64,000 bases of DNA from DASUPK01 sp963695675 (GTDB lineage Bacteria; Actinomycetota; Thermoleophilia; Solirubrobacterales; 70-9): assembly GCA_963695675.1 (NCBI GenBank), contig CAVOGY010000005.1, forward strand, positions 806,001 to 870,000. The letters are read 5' to 3'. The translations under genes and the position numbers were made by a program. The notes beneath the pieces are model-generated. The model had not been told where the DNA came from. It searched no databases and was given only the letters and a program-made list of their open reading frames with translations. Shown one piece after another: positions 25,515 through 33,127 of this stretch; position 1 is the stretch's first letter; each line of letters begins with the position of its first letter.

Positions 25515-26222
25515 CTAGCGCCCGTACCGGTCAGAGCTGATCACCAGCTGGTCCGGCAGCGGCGGGCGCGGCGGAGGAGCCGGATCGGCTCTCACTGAAA
25601 CCGTCTCCGCGACGCTCTTCGAGACCGGGTGCCGGCCGTCGTCCGAGCCCACTACGACCTCATCGGGGCTCGAGCTCTCCAGCGTGCCCTTCAGGCCGGG
25701 ATGGATGCCGGTGCTCTTCAGGTAGTGCAGGATCTCCTCGGCCTCGTTCTCGAAGCGCAGGATCTGGACGTCGGCGCCGGGCTCGACGTCGGCCAGGAGC
25801 ACCCCCTCCTCCCTCGCGCCCTCGACGATCGGGTGTCCGTGCGGACAGGTCTTGGCATCGCCGATCGCCGCGAGCATCCTCTCCTCGAGCACCGGCGACA
25901 TCGCGTGCTCGAGCCGCTCCGCCTCCTCGTGGACCTCGTCCCAGGGGATCCCGAGCACGTCGGTGAGGAACCGCTCGATCAGCCGGTGGCGCCGGACGAT
26001 CGCCTGCGCCTCGCCGCGGCCGCGGTCGGTGAAGGTGAGCGACTTGTCGTCGGCGCGCTCGACGTAGCCGTCCCCCTCGAGCCGGCCGATCATCTCGTGG
26101 ACGGTGGGGGGTGAGAGCTGCATCGCGCGGGAGATGTTGGCGCCGTTGATCTGCAGCCCGGCCTCCTGCAGCCAGAACATCGTCTGGAGGTATTCCTCCT
26201 CCGCCACAGTCGCCTGGGCCAT
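25515..26222 (-). CDS. DtxR/MntR-family metal-dependent regulator
   Basis: The 235-residue protein has the DtxR winged helix (EEEYLQTMFWL, SRAMQLSPPTVHEMIGRLEG), the dimerisation domain with metal ligands in EEAERLEHAMSP and CPHGHPI, and a C-terminal FeoA/SH3-like domain (LLADVEPGADVQILRFEN) followed by a Pro-rich tail. Such proteins repress iron or manganese uptake genes when metal is plentiful. Its targets are not in the window. Confidence 0.9.
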   Translation of the reverse strand: MAQATVAEEEYLQTMFWLQEAGLQINGANISRAMQLSPPTVHEMIGRLEGDGYVERADDKSLTFTDRGRGEAQAIVRRHRLIERFLTDVLGIPWDEVHEEAERLEHAMSPVLEERMLAAIGDAKTCPHGHPIVEGAREEGVLLADVEPGADVQILRFENEAEEILHYLKSTGIHPGLKGTLESSSPDEVVVGSDDGRHPVSKSVAETVSVRADPAPPPRPPLPDQLVISSDRYGR

Positions 26223-26231
26223 GTGGCGATG

Positions 26232-26576
26232 CTACCGAGAGCGACTGCGCCGCTTCTCGAGCGAGCGCCGGAGCGCCTCGAGCCGGTCATCCCAATCGGC
26301 GCCCACCATCTGGATCCAGTGCGCCGCCTCGTCGAGGGGCTGGGGCCGGAGCTTGTAATGCGTCTCCCTGCCGATGCGGGTGACGCTGACAAGCTCGGCC
26401 CCGCGCAGGGCGCTGAGGTGCTTGGCCACGGCCTGGCGCGTGATCGGCAGCTGAGCGGCGAGACTGCTGGCGGTCACGGTGCCGCCGCGCGCGAGTGTCT
26501 CGACCACGCGCCTGCGGGTCGGATCGGCGAGCGCGACGAAGACGGAATCGACCTGTCGGTGCGCCGGAGCCCTCAA
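26232..26576 (-). CDS. ArsR-family transcriptional regulator
   Basis: The 114-residue protein has the ArsR winged helix: FVALADPTRRRVVETLARGG then LPITRQAVAKHLSALRGAEL and the wing SVTRIGRETHYKL. It lacks the metal-binding CxC motif of arsenic sensors and belongs to the group paired with SRPBCC proteins. The likely start is TTG 26576, which overlaps the stop codon of the upstream SRPBCC gene (TTGA), so the two are translationally coupled. Twin palindromes upstream of the operon are its probable operators. Confidence 0.85.
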   Translation of the reverse strand: MRAPAHRQVDSVFVALADPTRRRVVETLARGGTVTASSLAAQLPITRQAVAKHLSALRGAELVSVTRIGRETHYKLRPQPLDEAAHWIQMVGADWDDRLEALRRSLEKRRSRSR

Positions 26577-27007
26577 GCGACGAGTGTGAATCTGAGTGAA
26601 CGGCGAAGCAGCGCGAAGCGGGAGGCCCAGGCTCCAGAGGCAATCGCGGTCGGGCCGATCGGCGTCTCGACCACGGTCACCCGCGTGCCACCAGGGAGGG
26701 CCTCGATGCTGAACTCGACGAAGCTCTCGCCCTCGCCCGGACGCGACCAGGTGAAGGCGAACCTCTCGCTTTCCTCCATGGTCTCGACGGTTCCGGTGCG
26801 GTGGTCGTCGCCGTCGCGGACGGCGATCTCGCCGCCCTCTACGGGATCGAGCTCGACCTCCGGCGCCAGCCACTCCTGCAGGCGGTCCTCGTCGGTGAGC
26901 GCCTCCCAGACCTCCTCCGGGCTGGCCTCGACCAGGGTCTCGCGCTCGACCCAGGGCGCCTTCTCGTCCGGCTTCCGCTCCACCGAATTGTCATCTCGCA
27001 ACTGCAT
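26573..27007 (-). CDS. SRPBCC (AHSA1-like) protein
   Basis: The 144-residue protein has the AHSA1-type fold: ERETLVEASPEEVWEALTDE at the start, LQEWLAPEVELDPVEGGEI, then RFAFTWSRPGEGESFVEF. Ligand unknown. It is first in a two-gene operon with the ArsR regulator, and its ATG lies inside one of two 16-bp operators. Confidence 0.85.
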   Translation of the reverse strand: MQLRDDNSVERKPDEKAPWVERETLVEASPEEVWEALTDEDRLQEWLAPEVELDPVEGGEIAVRDGDDHRTGTVETMEESERFAFTWSRPGEGESFVEFSIEALPGGTRVTVVETPIGPTAIASGAWASRFALLRRSLRFTLVA

Positions 27008-27048
27008 GGTTGCCTATGGTACCGTAGGTCGTGCAACCGCAAGGTTGC
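26998..27048. promoter_or_regulatory. Two 16-bp ArsR operators in the SRPBCC-ArsR/clpP divergent promoter
   Basis: GCAACTGCATGGTTGC (26998-27013) and GCAACCGCAAGGTTGC (27033-27048) differ at two positions and are each inverted repeats. Their centres are 35 bases apart. The first covers the start codon of the SRPBCC gene, the second lies 28 bases before clpP. Binding by the ArsR protein of the operon is inferred; clpP could be affected too. Confidence 0.6.
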
Positions 27049-27075
27049 GTTGAAATTCTTTGACAGGAGGTCGCG

Positions 27076-27702
27076 ATGCCGCTGGTTCCGATGGTCGTCG
27101 AGCAGAGCGCGAGAGGCGAGCGCTCCTTCGACATCTACTCCCGCCTGCTCGGCGAGCGGGTGATCTTCCTTGGCCAGCCGATCGATGACCAGGTGGCGAA
27201 CCTGATCGTCGCCCAGATCATCCATCTCGAGTCCGAGGACCCCGACAAGGACATCTCCCTGTACATCAACTGCCCCGGCGGGGTCGTGTACTCGGGGATG
27301 GCGATCTACGACGCGATGCAGTTCGTCAAGCCCGACGTGCGGACCATCTGTTACGGCATCGCGATGTCGATGGGCGCGCTGCTGCTCGCCGGCGGCGCGA
27401 AGGGGAAGCGGATGGCGCTCCCCAACTCCCGGATCCTGATCCACCAGCCGAGCGGCGGTTTCGAAGGCGTTGCCTCCGACATCGAGATCCACGCCAAGGA
27501 GACGCTCGATCTGAGGGATCGCCTCGACGCGATCTACGCGAAGCACACTGGCAAGTCCAAGAAGCAGGTCCACGCCGACATGGAGCGCGACCGCTTCTTC
27601 AAGGCGAATGAGGCAGCCGAGTACGGCCTGATCGACCGGGTGATCGAGCAGCGCGAGCTCGAGCAGCGGCGGACCGGGTTCTCCGCGAACGGCGGCGGCT
27701 AG
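27076..27702 (+). CDS. clpP: ATP-dependent Clp protease proteolytic subunit
   Basis: The 208-residue serine peptidase has the Clp triad: Ser in CYGIAMSMGALLLAGG, His in ILIHQPSGG and Asp in the LRDRLDAIYA helix. It forms the 14-mer that degrades proteins unfolded by ClpX or ClpC; neither ATPase is in the window. Its N-terminus (LVPMVVEQSARGERSFDIYS) and length are normal. ACAGGAGG lies about 5 bases before ATG 27076. Stops of clpP and the opposite HAD gene overlap in CTAG. Confidence 0.95.
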   Translation: MPLVPMVVEQSARGERSFDIYSRLLGERVIFLGQPIDDQVANLIVAQIIHLESEDPDKDISLYINCPGGVVYSGMAIYDAMQFVKPDVRTICYGIAMSMGALLLAGGAKGKRMALPNSRILIHQPSGGFEGVASDIEIHAKETLDLRDRLDAIYAKHTGKSKKQVHADMERDRFFKANEAAEYGLIDRVIEQRELEQRRTGFSANGGG

Positions 27703-28520
27703 GCTCCGGCCAACGTCGAGACGATCGCCTCGTAGACGCCCTCGCCCATTCGCCCCTCCGTGACGGTGACGTTGGCGCGTCCGCCGATCGCCTCCCGCAG
27801 GGCCGGATCCCGCTCCGGGCCGTTCGCCGGCACGAAGAAGCGGCCGACGACGGCCGCAACGTCGAGATCCTCGACCGAGTCTCCGATCGCGATGCACTCC
27901 TCGGCGCCGTAGCCGCGGGCCCGCATGTGGAAGGCAACGGCGTTCGCCTTGCTCGCACCCTCCGGCACCAGGTGGTAGGCGTGCGCCGGCCCGTCGATCC
28001 CCTCCATGGGCGCGAAGATGGCGCCGTTGTCGATCAGGCGCAGCCCATTGTGGCCGTGCTCGGCGAGCAGCCGATTCCCCTCACCGACGTCCACCTTGCC
28101 GCGGAAGAGCAGGGAGAACTCACGCTCGCGGTGCCAGGGGCTGTGCCACTCGAGCCGGCCCGCGAAGTGCTCGAAGAGCTCGTCGGGGATGCCACGGTCG
28201 ACCATCGTCTCGGCGAGCGTCATGCCCGGGTCGGCTTCGAGACCTCCCACGAGCGCAGTCCTCTCTCCGTCGATCACCACCAGGCAGCCGACCTCGCAGA
28301 TGTAGGAGGTCGAGCCGATCAGCTTGGCGTCCTCGATCACGGACGACTCGCGCCGGCCGGACTTGATCACCACCTCGGCCCCGGCGCGGTCGCACGCTTC
28401 AAGCGCCCGGGCCTGGAGCATCGAGAAGCTGCCCTCCGAATCGCGGAAGACCGAGCCATAGCGGCCGAGCAGGGTGCCGTCGAGGTCCGTGTAGACGCAG
28501 CGCAGGGCCAAGGCCGTCAA
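27699..28520 (-). CDS. HAD-IIB family phosphatase (mannosyl-3-phosphoglycerate phosphatase-like)
   Basis: The 273-residue protein has motif I VYTDLDGTLLGRYGSVF, motif II VIKSGRRESSV, and motif IV IAIGDSVEDLDVA, with a type-IIB cap in between. It resembles mannosyl-3-phosphoglycerate and sucrose-phosphate phosphatases. No glycosyltransferase partner is adjacent, so the substrate stays open. Confidence 0.82.
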   Translation of the reverse strand: MTALALRCVYTDLDGTLLGRYGSVFRDSEGSFSMLQARALEACDRAGAEVVIKSGRRESSVIEDAKLIGSTSYICEVGCLVVIDGERTALVGGLEADPGMTLAETMVDRGIPDELFEHFAGRLEWHSPWHREREFSLLFRGKVDVGEGNRLLAEHGHNGLRLIDNGAIFAPMEGIDGPAHAYHLVPEGASKANAVAFHMRARGYGAEECIAIGDSVEDLDVAAVVGRFFVPANGPERDPALREAIGGRANVTVTEGRMGEGVYEAIVSTLAGA

Positions 28521-28540
28521 CCGTAGTGGGGTCTACGAGA

Positions 28541-28562
28541 GGGTGCTCCTCGGGAGCAACCC
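28541..28562 (+). repeat. Intergenic hairpin repeat directly upstream of the DHPS-like gene
   Basis: GGGTGCTCC, TCG loop, GGAGCAACCC, followed by GTTTAATG in which ATG 28568 is the gene start. It shares the bulged A, the ACCCGTTTA end and the ACGAGA-type lead with the copies near 16.2 and 20.5 kb. Here it lies in a 5' leader, so it may influence translation. Confidence 0.5.
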
Positions 28563-28567
28563 GTTTA

Positions 28568-29434
28568 ATGGTGGCTGTGGCGCAGTGGAAGCTGAGCGAC
28601 CGGAGACTCGACCTGGACGGGCCCCTCGGCGTAGGCATCGTCAACGTCACCGAGGACTCGATGTTCGAGGGAGCGCGGAGCGGAAGACCCGAGCGCGCGA
28701 TCGAGGACGGCGTGGCCCTGGCGAAGGCGGGGTTCGAGATGCTCGACGTCGGTGCCGTGGCGGCGCGCAGCGGGGCGCCGGTAGCGCCCGAGGACGAGGC
28801 CGAGCGGCTGATCCCGGCCGTCGAGGGCCTTGCCTCCCGCACCGAGCTGCCGATCTCCGCCGACACCGTCTCCTCCGAGGTCGCCGGTCGGGCGCTCGAC
28901 GCGGGGGCTGTCGCGATCAACGACATCGGCGGCGGCTCCGATCAGATGCTCGAGCTCGCCGCGGGATCGGGCTGCGGCCTGGTGATCATGCACATCGAGG
29001 GACCGCCGCGCGAGGATCGCCCACCGCGCGCCTACGACGACCCCGTCGATCACCTGAAGGGCTGGTTCGCCGACCGACTCGACGCCGCCGTGAAACGGGG
29101 AGTGGAGGAGGAACAGATCGCACTCGATCCCGGCCTCGACTTCGATCTCTCCGTAGCGGACGACCTGGAGGTGATGCGGCGCCTCCCCGAGCTCAAGGAG
29201 CTCGGCAGGCCGCTGTATGTCTCGCTCTCGCGCAAGGACTTCCTGGGAGCGGTGCTGGCCGGGTCGTGGGAGGACCGGGCGCCGGCGAGCGATCGGGAGT
29301 GGGCGACCGCAGCGGCCGTGGCGCTGGCGGTCACAGCGGGAGCCGACCTGCTGCGCCTGCACGATGAGACCGCGCTCCAGTCGATGCGGATCGCGGCGGC
29401 CATCGAGGCGCCGCGCGGGGCTCGCGTTGGCTAG
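28568..29434 (+). CDS. Dihydropteroate synthase-like protein
   Basis: The 288-residue TIM barrel has most pterin-binding landmarks of FolP: GIVNVTEDSMFEGA, ISADTVSSE, INDIGGGSD, IMHIEGPP, LDPGLDFD, LSRKDFLG and LRLHDE. The loop that binds p-aminobenzoate, usually ESTRPG, is altered to VAARSGAP, keeping the Arg but losing the Thr. It may be a divergent DHPS or a related enzyme. It overlaps the helicase start by 8 bases, and other folate genes are not nearby. Confidence 0.75.
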   Translation: MVAVAQWKLSDRRLDLDGPLGVGIVNVTEDSMFEGARSGRPERAIEDGVALAKAGFEMLDVGAVAARSGAPVAPEDEAERLIPAVEGLASRTELPISADTVSSEVAGRALDAGAVAINDIGGGSDQMLELAAGSGCGLVIMHIEGPPREDRPPRAYDDPVDHLKGWFADRLDAAVKRGVEEEQIALDPGLDFDLSVADDLEVMRRLPELKELGRPLYVSLSRKDFLGAVLAGSWEDRAPASDREWATAAAVALAVTAGADLLRLHDETALQSMRIAAAIEAPRGARVG

Positions 29435-31745
29435 CCGCGCCGCGGTCGCCGGGGGCGCCTGGGAACCAGCGCTGGACCCCGCGCGCGAGGACGGGCGCCT
29501 GGTCGCCGAGTCCGCCGAGGCGGCGACGATGGCGAAGCTCACCGATCTGCCCGAGTCGCTGCATCCTGCTCTCGCCGAAGCGCTCAGGGCGGCTGGGATC
29601 GAGTCCCTCTACTCTCACCAGGCAGCCGCCTACGAGACGGCCCGGAGCTCCCACCTGATCCTGACCAGCGGCACCGCCTCCGGGAAATCGCTCTCTTTCA
29701 ACCTGCCCGTGCTCGACGGGATCGCCGATGAGCCCAAGCGGCGGGCGCTCTACCTCTATCCGACCAAGGCCCTCGCCCAGGACCAGGCCCGCAAGCTCGG
29801 GGAACTGCGCCCGCCGGGGCTGCGCGAGGCGATCTACGACGGCGACACACCACGCGAGGACCGGCCGTCGATCCGGCGTCGCGCCAACCTCGTCCTCACC
29901 AACCCCGACATGCTCAACGTCGGCGTCCTCCCCCACCACAAGCGCTGGGGCGACTTCCTCGCGAATCTCGGCTGGGTCGTGGTCGACGAGGCCCACACTT
30001 ATCGCGGGGTGTTCGGCTCCCATGTGGCGAACGTGCTGCGGCGGCTGCGGCGGGTCGCCCGCCTCTACGGGGAGGAGCCTCGCTTCGTGCTGGCCTCGGC
30101 GACGATCGCCAACCCGCGCGAGCTCGCGGAACGCCTCACCGGACTCGACTTCGAGCTGCTCGACGACGACGGCGCACCGCGGGCCGGGCGGGAGATCGCG
30201 ATGTGGAACCCGCCGGTGATCGAGCAGCGGACGATGACGCGCCGCTCGCCCGTCTCGGAGGCGGCGGATCTGCTGGTCGAGCTGGTCTCACGCGGGGTGC
30301 GGACCATCTGCTTCATGCGCAGCCGCCGCGGAATCGAGTTGATCAACAGGTTCGCCTCGGACGAGCTGGCGCGCCGGGGGCAGGGCGAGCTGGCTGAACG
30401 GATCGCTCCGTACCGGGCCGGCTACACGCCGCAGCAGCGCCGCGAGATCGAGTCGCAGCTCGCCTCGGGGGATTTGCTCGCAGTCGCCGCAACCGACGCG
30501 CTCGAGCTCGGGATCGACGTCGGCGAGCTCGATGCGGCGATCTGCGTCAACTTCCCGGGCACGGTCGCCAGCCTGCGCCAGATGTGGGGGCGCGCCGGCC
30601 GGAGGCGCCGAGGCCTCGCCGTCTACGTCGCTGGAGCGGACGCGCTCGACCAGTTCTTCTGCCGCCATCCGGACGAGTTCCTGGAGCGGCCGGTCGAGGC
30701 GGCGATCCTCGACCACCGCTCGGAGCAGATCCAGATGCAGCACCTGCTCGCGGCCGCCTACGAGGCGCCGCTCGGCCCGGACGACGATGAGATCCTGGGC
30801 GTGGGCTGGCGAGAGCGCGCCGAGCGCATGGTGACGATGGGAGAGCTGCGGCGCGGCCGCGGGGAGCGCTACCTGACCCGCAGCGGCGAGTTCGTCGCCG
30901 GGCGAATCGCCCTGCGGTCGGCCTCGGCCGACAGCGTCGCGGTGGTGGATTCCACCTCCGGCGAGATGCTCGGCAACGTCGAGGCCGAGCGTGCCTTCTC
31001 GACCGTCCACCCCGGCGCGATCTACCTGCACCTCGGGCGCTCCTACGAGGTGGCCGAACTCGACATCCGCTCGCGCCGGGCGATCGTGAGGCCCTTCGAG
31101 GGCGACTACTACACCCAGGTGAAGAAGGAGACCGAGGTCTACATCGAGGGGATCGAGACCCAGCGTGGCGCCCTCGGGGTCGAGCTCAACTTCGGCACGG
31201 TCTCGGTCTCGGAGCAGGTGATCGCCTACCAGCGAAAGCGCCTCGGCGACAACAAGGTGATCGACATCGTCTCGCTCGATCTGCCGGAGCAGGACTTCGT
31301 CACCCAGGCCCTCTGGTACGTGTTCTCAGATCGGATGGCGGCGGCGCTGCCGAGCGAGGTGCTGCTCGGGGCCCTGCACGCCTCCGAGCACGGGCAGATC
31401 GCGGTCCTGCCCCTGATCGCGATGTGCGACCGCTGGGACATCGGCGGTCTCTCCACCAATATTCATCACCAGACGGGCTCGCCGACGATCTTCATCTACG
31501 ACGGGCACCCCGGCGGAGTCGGGATCACGCGGCGCGGCTACGAGGAGTTCGAGCGCCTGGTCTCCGACGCGGACCGCCTGATCCGCGAGTGCCCCTGCGA
31601 CGACGGCTGCCCCTCCTGCGTGCAGAGCCCGAAGTGCGGCAACCTCAACGAGCACCTCCACAAGGGGGGCGCGCTCGAGCTGATGGGCCGGATGCTGCGG
31701 GAAGGGAAGACCACGGCCCGGAAATCGGGGCAGTCAGCCGGCTGA
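29427..31745 (+). CDS. DEAD/DEAH-box helicase, MrfA (YprA) type
   Basis: From TTG 29427 the protein has 772 residues; ATG 29529 would remove a conserved N-terminal strand. Motif I is TSGTASGKS, motif II DEAH, motif III ASATIANP, and the second RecA domain has ELGIDVGELD and QMWGRAGRR. The C-terminal four-cysteine cluster CPCDDGCPSC with CVQSPKCG is the DUF1998-type zinc site of MrfA, a 3'-5' helicase linked to repair of mitomycin damage in Bacillus. A DNA repair role is likely. Confidence 0.88.
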   Translation: MASRAAVAGGAWEPALDPAREDGRLVAESAEAATMAKLTDLPESLHPALAEALRAAGIESLYSHQAAAYETARSSHLILTSGTASGKSLSFNLPVLDGIADEPKRRALYLYPTKALAQDQARKLGELRPPGLREAIYDGDTPREDRPSIRRRANLVLTNPDMLNVGVLPHHKRWGDFLANLGWVVVDEAHTYRGVFGSHVANVLRRLRRVARLYGEEPRFVLASATIANPRELAERLTGLDFELLDDDGAPRAGREIAMWNPPVIEQRTMTRRSPVSEAADLLVELVSRGVRTICFMRSRRGIELINRFASDELARRGQGELAERIAPYRAGYTPQQRREIESQLASGDLLAVAATDALELGIDVGELDAAICVNFPGTVASLRQMWGRAGRRRRGLAVYVAGADALDQFFCRHPDEFLERPVEAAILDHRSEQIQMQHLLAAAYEAPLGPDDDEILGVGWRERAERMVTMGELRRGRGERYLTRSGEFVAGRIALRSASADSVAVVDSTSGEMLGNVEAERAFSTVHPGAIYLHLGRSYEVAELDIRSRRAIVRPFEGDYYTQVKKETEVYIEGIETQRGALGVELNFGTVSVSEQVIAYQRKRLGDNKVIDIVSLDLPEQDFVTQALWYVFSDRMAAALPSEVLLGALHASEHGQIAVLPLIAMCDRWDIGGLSTNIHHQTGSPTIFIYDGHPGGVGITRRGYEEFERLVSDADRLIRECPCDDGCPSCVQSPKCGNLNEHLHKGGALELMGRMLREGKTTARKSGQSAG

Positions 31746-32186
31746 GGAGTCCTGTAGCGAGACCTGGGCCGCTTCCAGCGCCTCGGCCTTGGTGGGGAAG
31801 CCCTGAAGCCGCACGATCGTCCCGTCCCGGAACCAGAAGACATCGGTTTCGTCCGACTCGATTCGCAGATCGCTGCCCCGGCCCAGGGCGACGAGTCTCG
31901 TTTCGACGACGACCGCATGGCCGAGGTCGATGATCTCCCGCGGCTCCCAGCGCAGTTCAGCCCACACCTCCTGCAGCATCCGCCAGAACTCCTTGGTCGC
32001 CTCGCGGCCGCGGTAGGTCGTCGTGTCGGGCACGTCGGGGCGGCCGTGAAGCTCGAAGTCCGGCGCCAAACTTGCCCAGAGATCCGGCGCCACCTCCTCG
32101 GGGTCGACGAACTCGTCACTGCTGCGATCGATCGCGTTGATGACCTCGTAGTTGCGCCGCACGAGCGCGACGTTCTTCTCCGACAC
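31734..32186 (-). CDS. SnoaL-like domain protein
   Basis: From GTG 32186 the product has 150 residues: SEKNVALVRRNYEVINAIDR and later YRGREATKEFWRMLQEVWAE are typical SnoaL/NTF2-like helices, then strands ending VRLQGFPTKAEALEAA. The fold serves as isomerase, hydrolase or binding domain. The 3' end overlaps the helicase gene by 12 bases on the opposite strand. Confidence 0.78.
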   Translation of the reverse strand: MSEKNVALVRRNYEVINAIDRSSDEFVDPEEVAPDLWASLAPDFELHGRPDVPDTTTYRGREATKEFWRMLQEVWAELRWEPREIIDLGHAVVVETRLVALGRGSDLRIESDETDVFWFRDGTIVRLQGFPTKAEALEAAQVSLQDSSAG

Positions 32187-32265
32187 AGCACTGCAGTATC
32201 TCGCTCGAGCGGCGGATGGGCCAGACCGCTCGGCGAACCCGGCCACACCTGACACACTCGCGGTG

Positions 32266-32772
32266 ATGACGCGGCGGCTGCAGATCTCGGTGATCGGCGC
32301 CGGCGAGGGCGACGAGGAGATCCTTCGCGACGCCGAGGAGGTGGGCCGCGGGATAGCCGAGGCAGGGGCCGTGCTCGTCTGCGGCGGGCTCGGCGGTGTG
32401 ATGGAGGCCGCCTCGAGGGGCGCCTCCGAGGCGGGCGGCACGGTACTTGGGATCCTCCCCACCCTCTCGCCCGCCGACGCAAACCCCTACGTCAGCCACG
32501 CGGTCGCGACCGGGACCGGTCACGCCCGGAACCTGGCGGTGGTCGCGTCCGGGGAGGCGGTGATCGCGGTGGGTGGTGAGTGGGGAACGCTCTCCGAGAT
32601 TGCCTACGCGCGCAAGCTCGGCCGCCCAGTGGTCGCAATCCGGAGTTGGACTCTGCGCAACAGGGCGGGCACCGACCTCGGGATCGTCGAGGCCGAGACC
32701 GCCGAGGAGGCCGTCAGCGCGGCACTCGCACGATCAGGGCGCTCGGCCCTAGCGGGCCCGGAGCGCCAGTAG
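32266..32772 (+). CDS. LOG-like (TIGR00725-type) nucleotide-binding protein
   Basis: The 168-residue Rossmann-like protein has VCGGLGGVMEAASRGA and GGEWGTLSEIAYARKLG, equivalent to the GGxGGxM and PGGxGTxxE motifs of lysine decarboxylase-like (LOG) proteins, with the first Pro and Gly of the second motif changed. Related proteins hydrolyse or bind nucleotides; the cytokinin-activation activity of true LOG enzymes should not be assumed. ATG 32266 or GTG 32263. Confidence 0.82.
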   Translation: MTRRLQISVIGAGEGDEEILRDAEEVGRGIAEAGAVLVCGGLGGVMEAASRGASEAGGTVLGILPTLSPADANPYVSHAVATGTGHARNLAVVASGEAVIAVGGEWGTLSEIAYARKLGRPVVAIRSWTLRNRAGTDLGIVEAETAEEAVSAALARSGRSALAGPERQ

Positions 32773-32986
32773 AGACGGCGCGCCCAGTGCGGCGCCTCCA
32801 AGCGGCCTGGCGCGCTCTCGGATCCCCGCCAGAGAGGAACGGCCCGGACCGGATCGCCCCGAAGTGCGGCCCCGGCAGTCCGGTCTCGATCGGCTCAGGA
32901 GGCTGTTCGGTGCGCGCCGGAGACGGAGGCGACGACGAGGGCCGCAACGCCGACCGCGACGATGCTCCGCGTCACGACGCGAACGC

Positions 32987-32992
32987 TAGCCT
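32987..32992 (+). promoter_or_regulatory. -10 box TAGCCT for tRNA-Phe
   Basis: TAGCCT ends 11 bases before the tRNA 5' end. The 230 bases between the LOG-like gene and this box hold no other convincing feature. Confidence 0.35.
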
Positions 32993-33003
32993 TTGCGCCT
33001 CCC

Positions 33004-33076
33004 GGCGAGGTAGCTCAGTTGGTAGAGCACACGACTGAAAATCGTGGTGTCGGCAGTTCGATTCTGCCCCTCGCCA
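33004..33076 (+). tRNA. tRNA-Phe (GAA)
   Basis: A complete 73-nt cloverleaf: acceptor GGCGAGG/CCTCGCC, D stem GCTC/GAGC, anticodon stem CACGA/TCGTG with loop CTGAAAA (anticodon GAA at 33037-33039), five-base variable loop, T stem GGCAG/CTGCC with loop TTCGATT, discriminator A. CCA is not encoded. A copy of its 3' half is found at 37336-37381. Confidence 0.97.
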
Positions 33077-33127
33077 TCGCACGTCGGCCTACTCCCGCAG
33101 CCCGGCGGCTTCGAGGGCGCTGCTAGC

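Noticed and set aside
32895..32975. 26-residue hydrophobic open frame upstream of tRNA-Phe on the minus strand
   Set aside because: It resembles a small membrane peptide but has only a GTG start, no ribosome-binding site and no other support.
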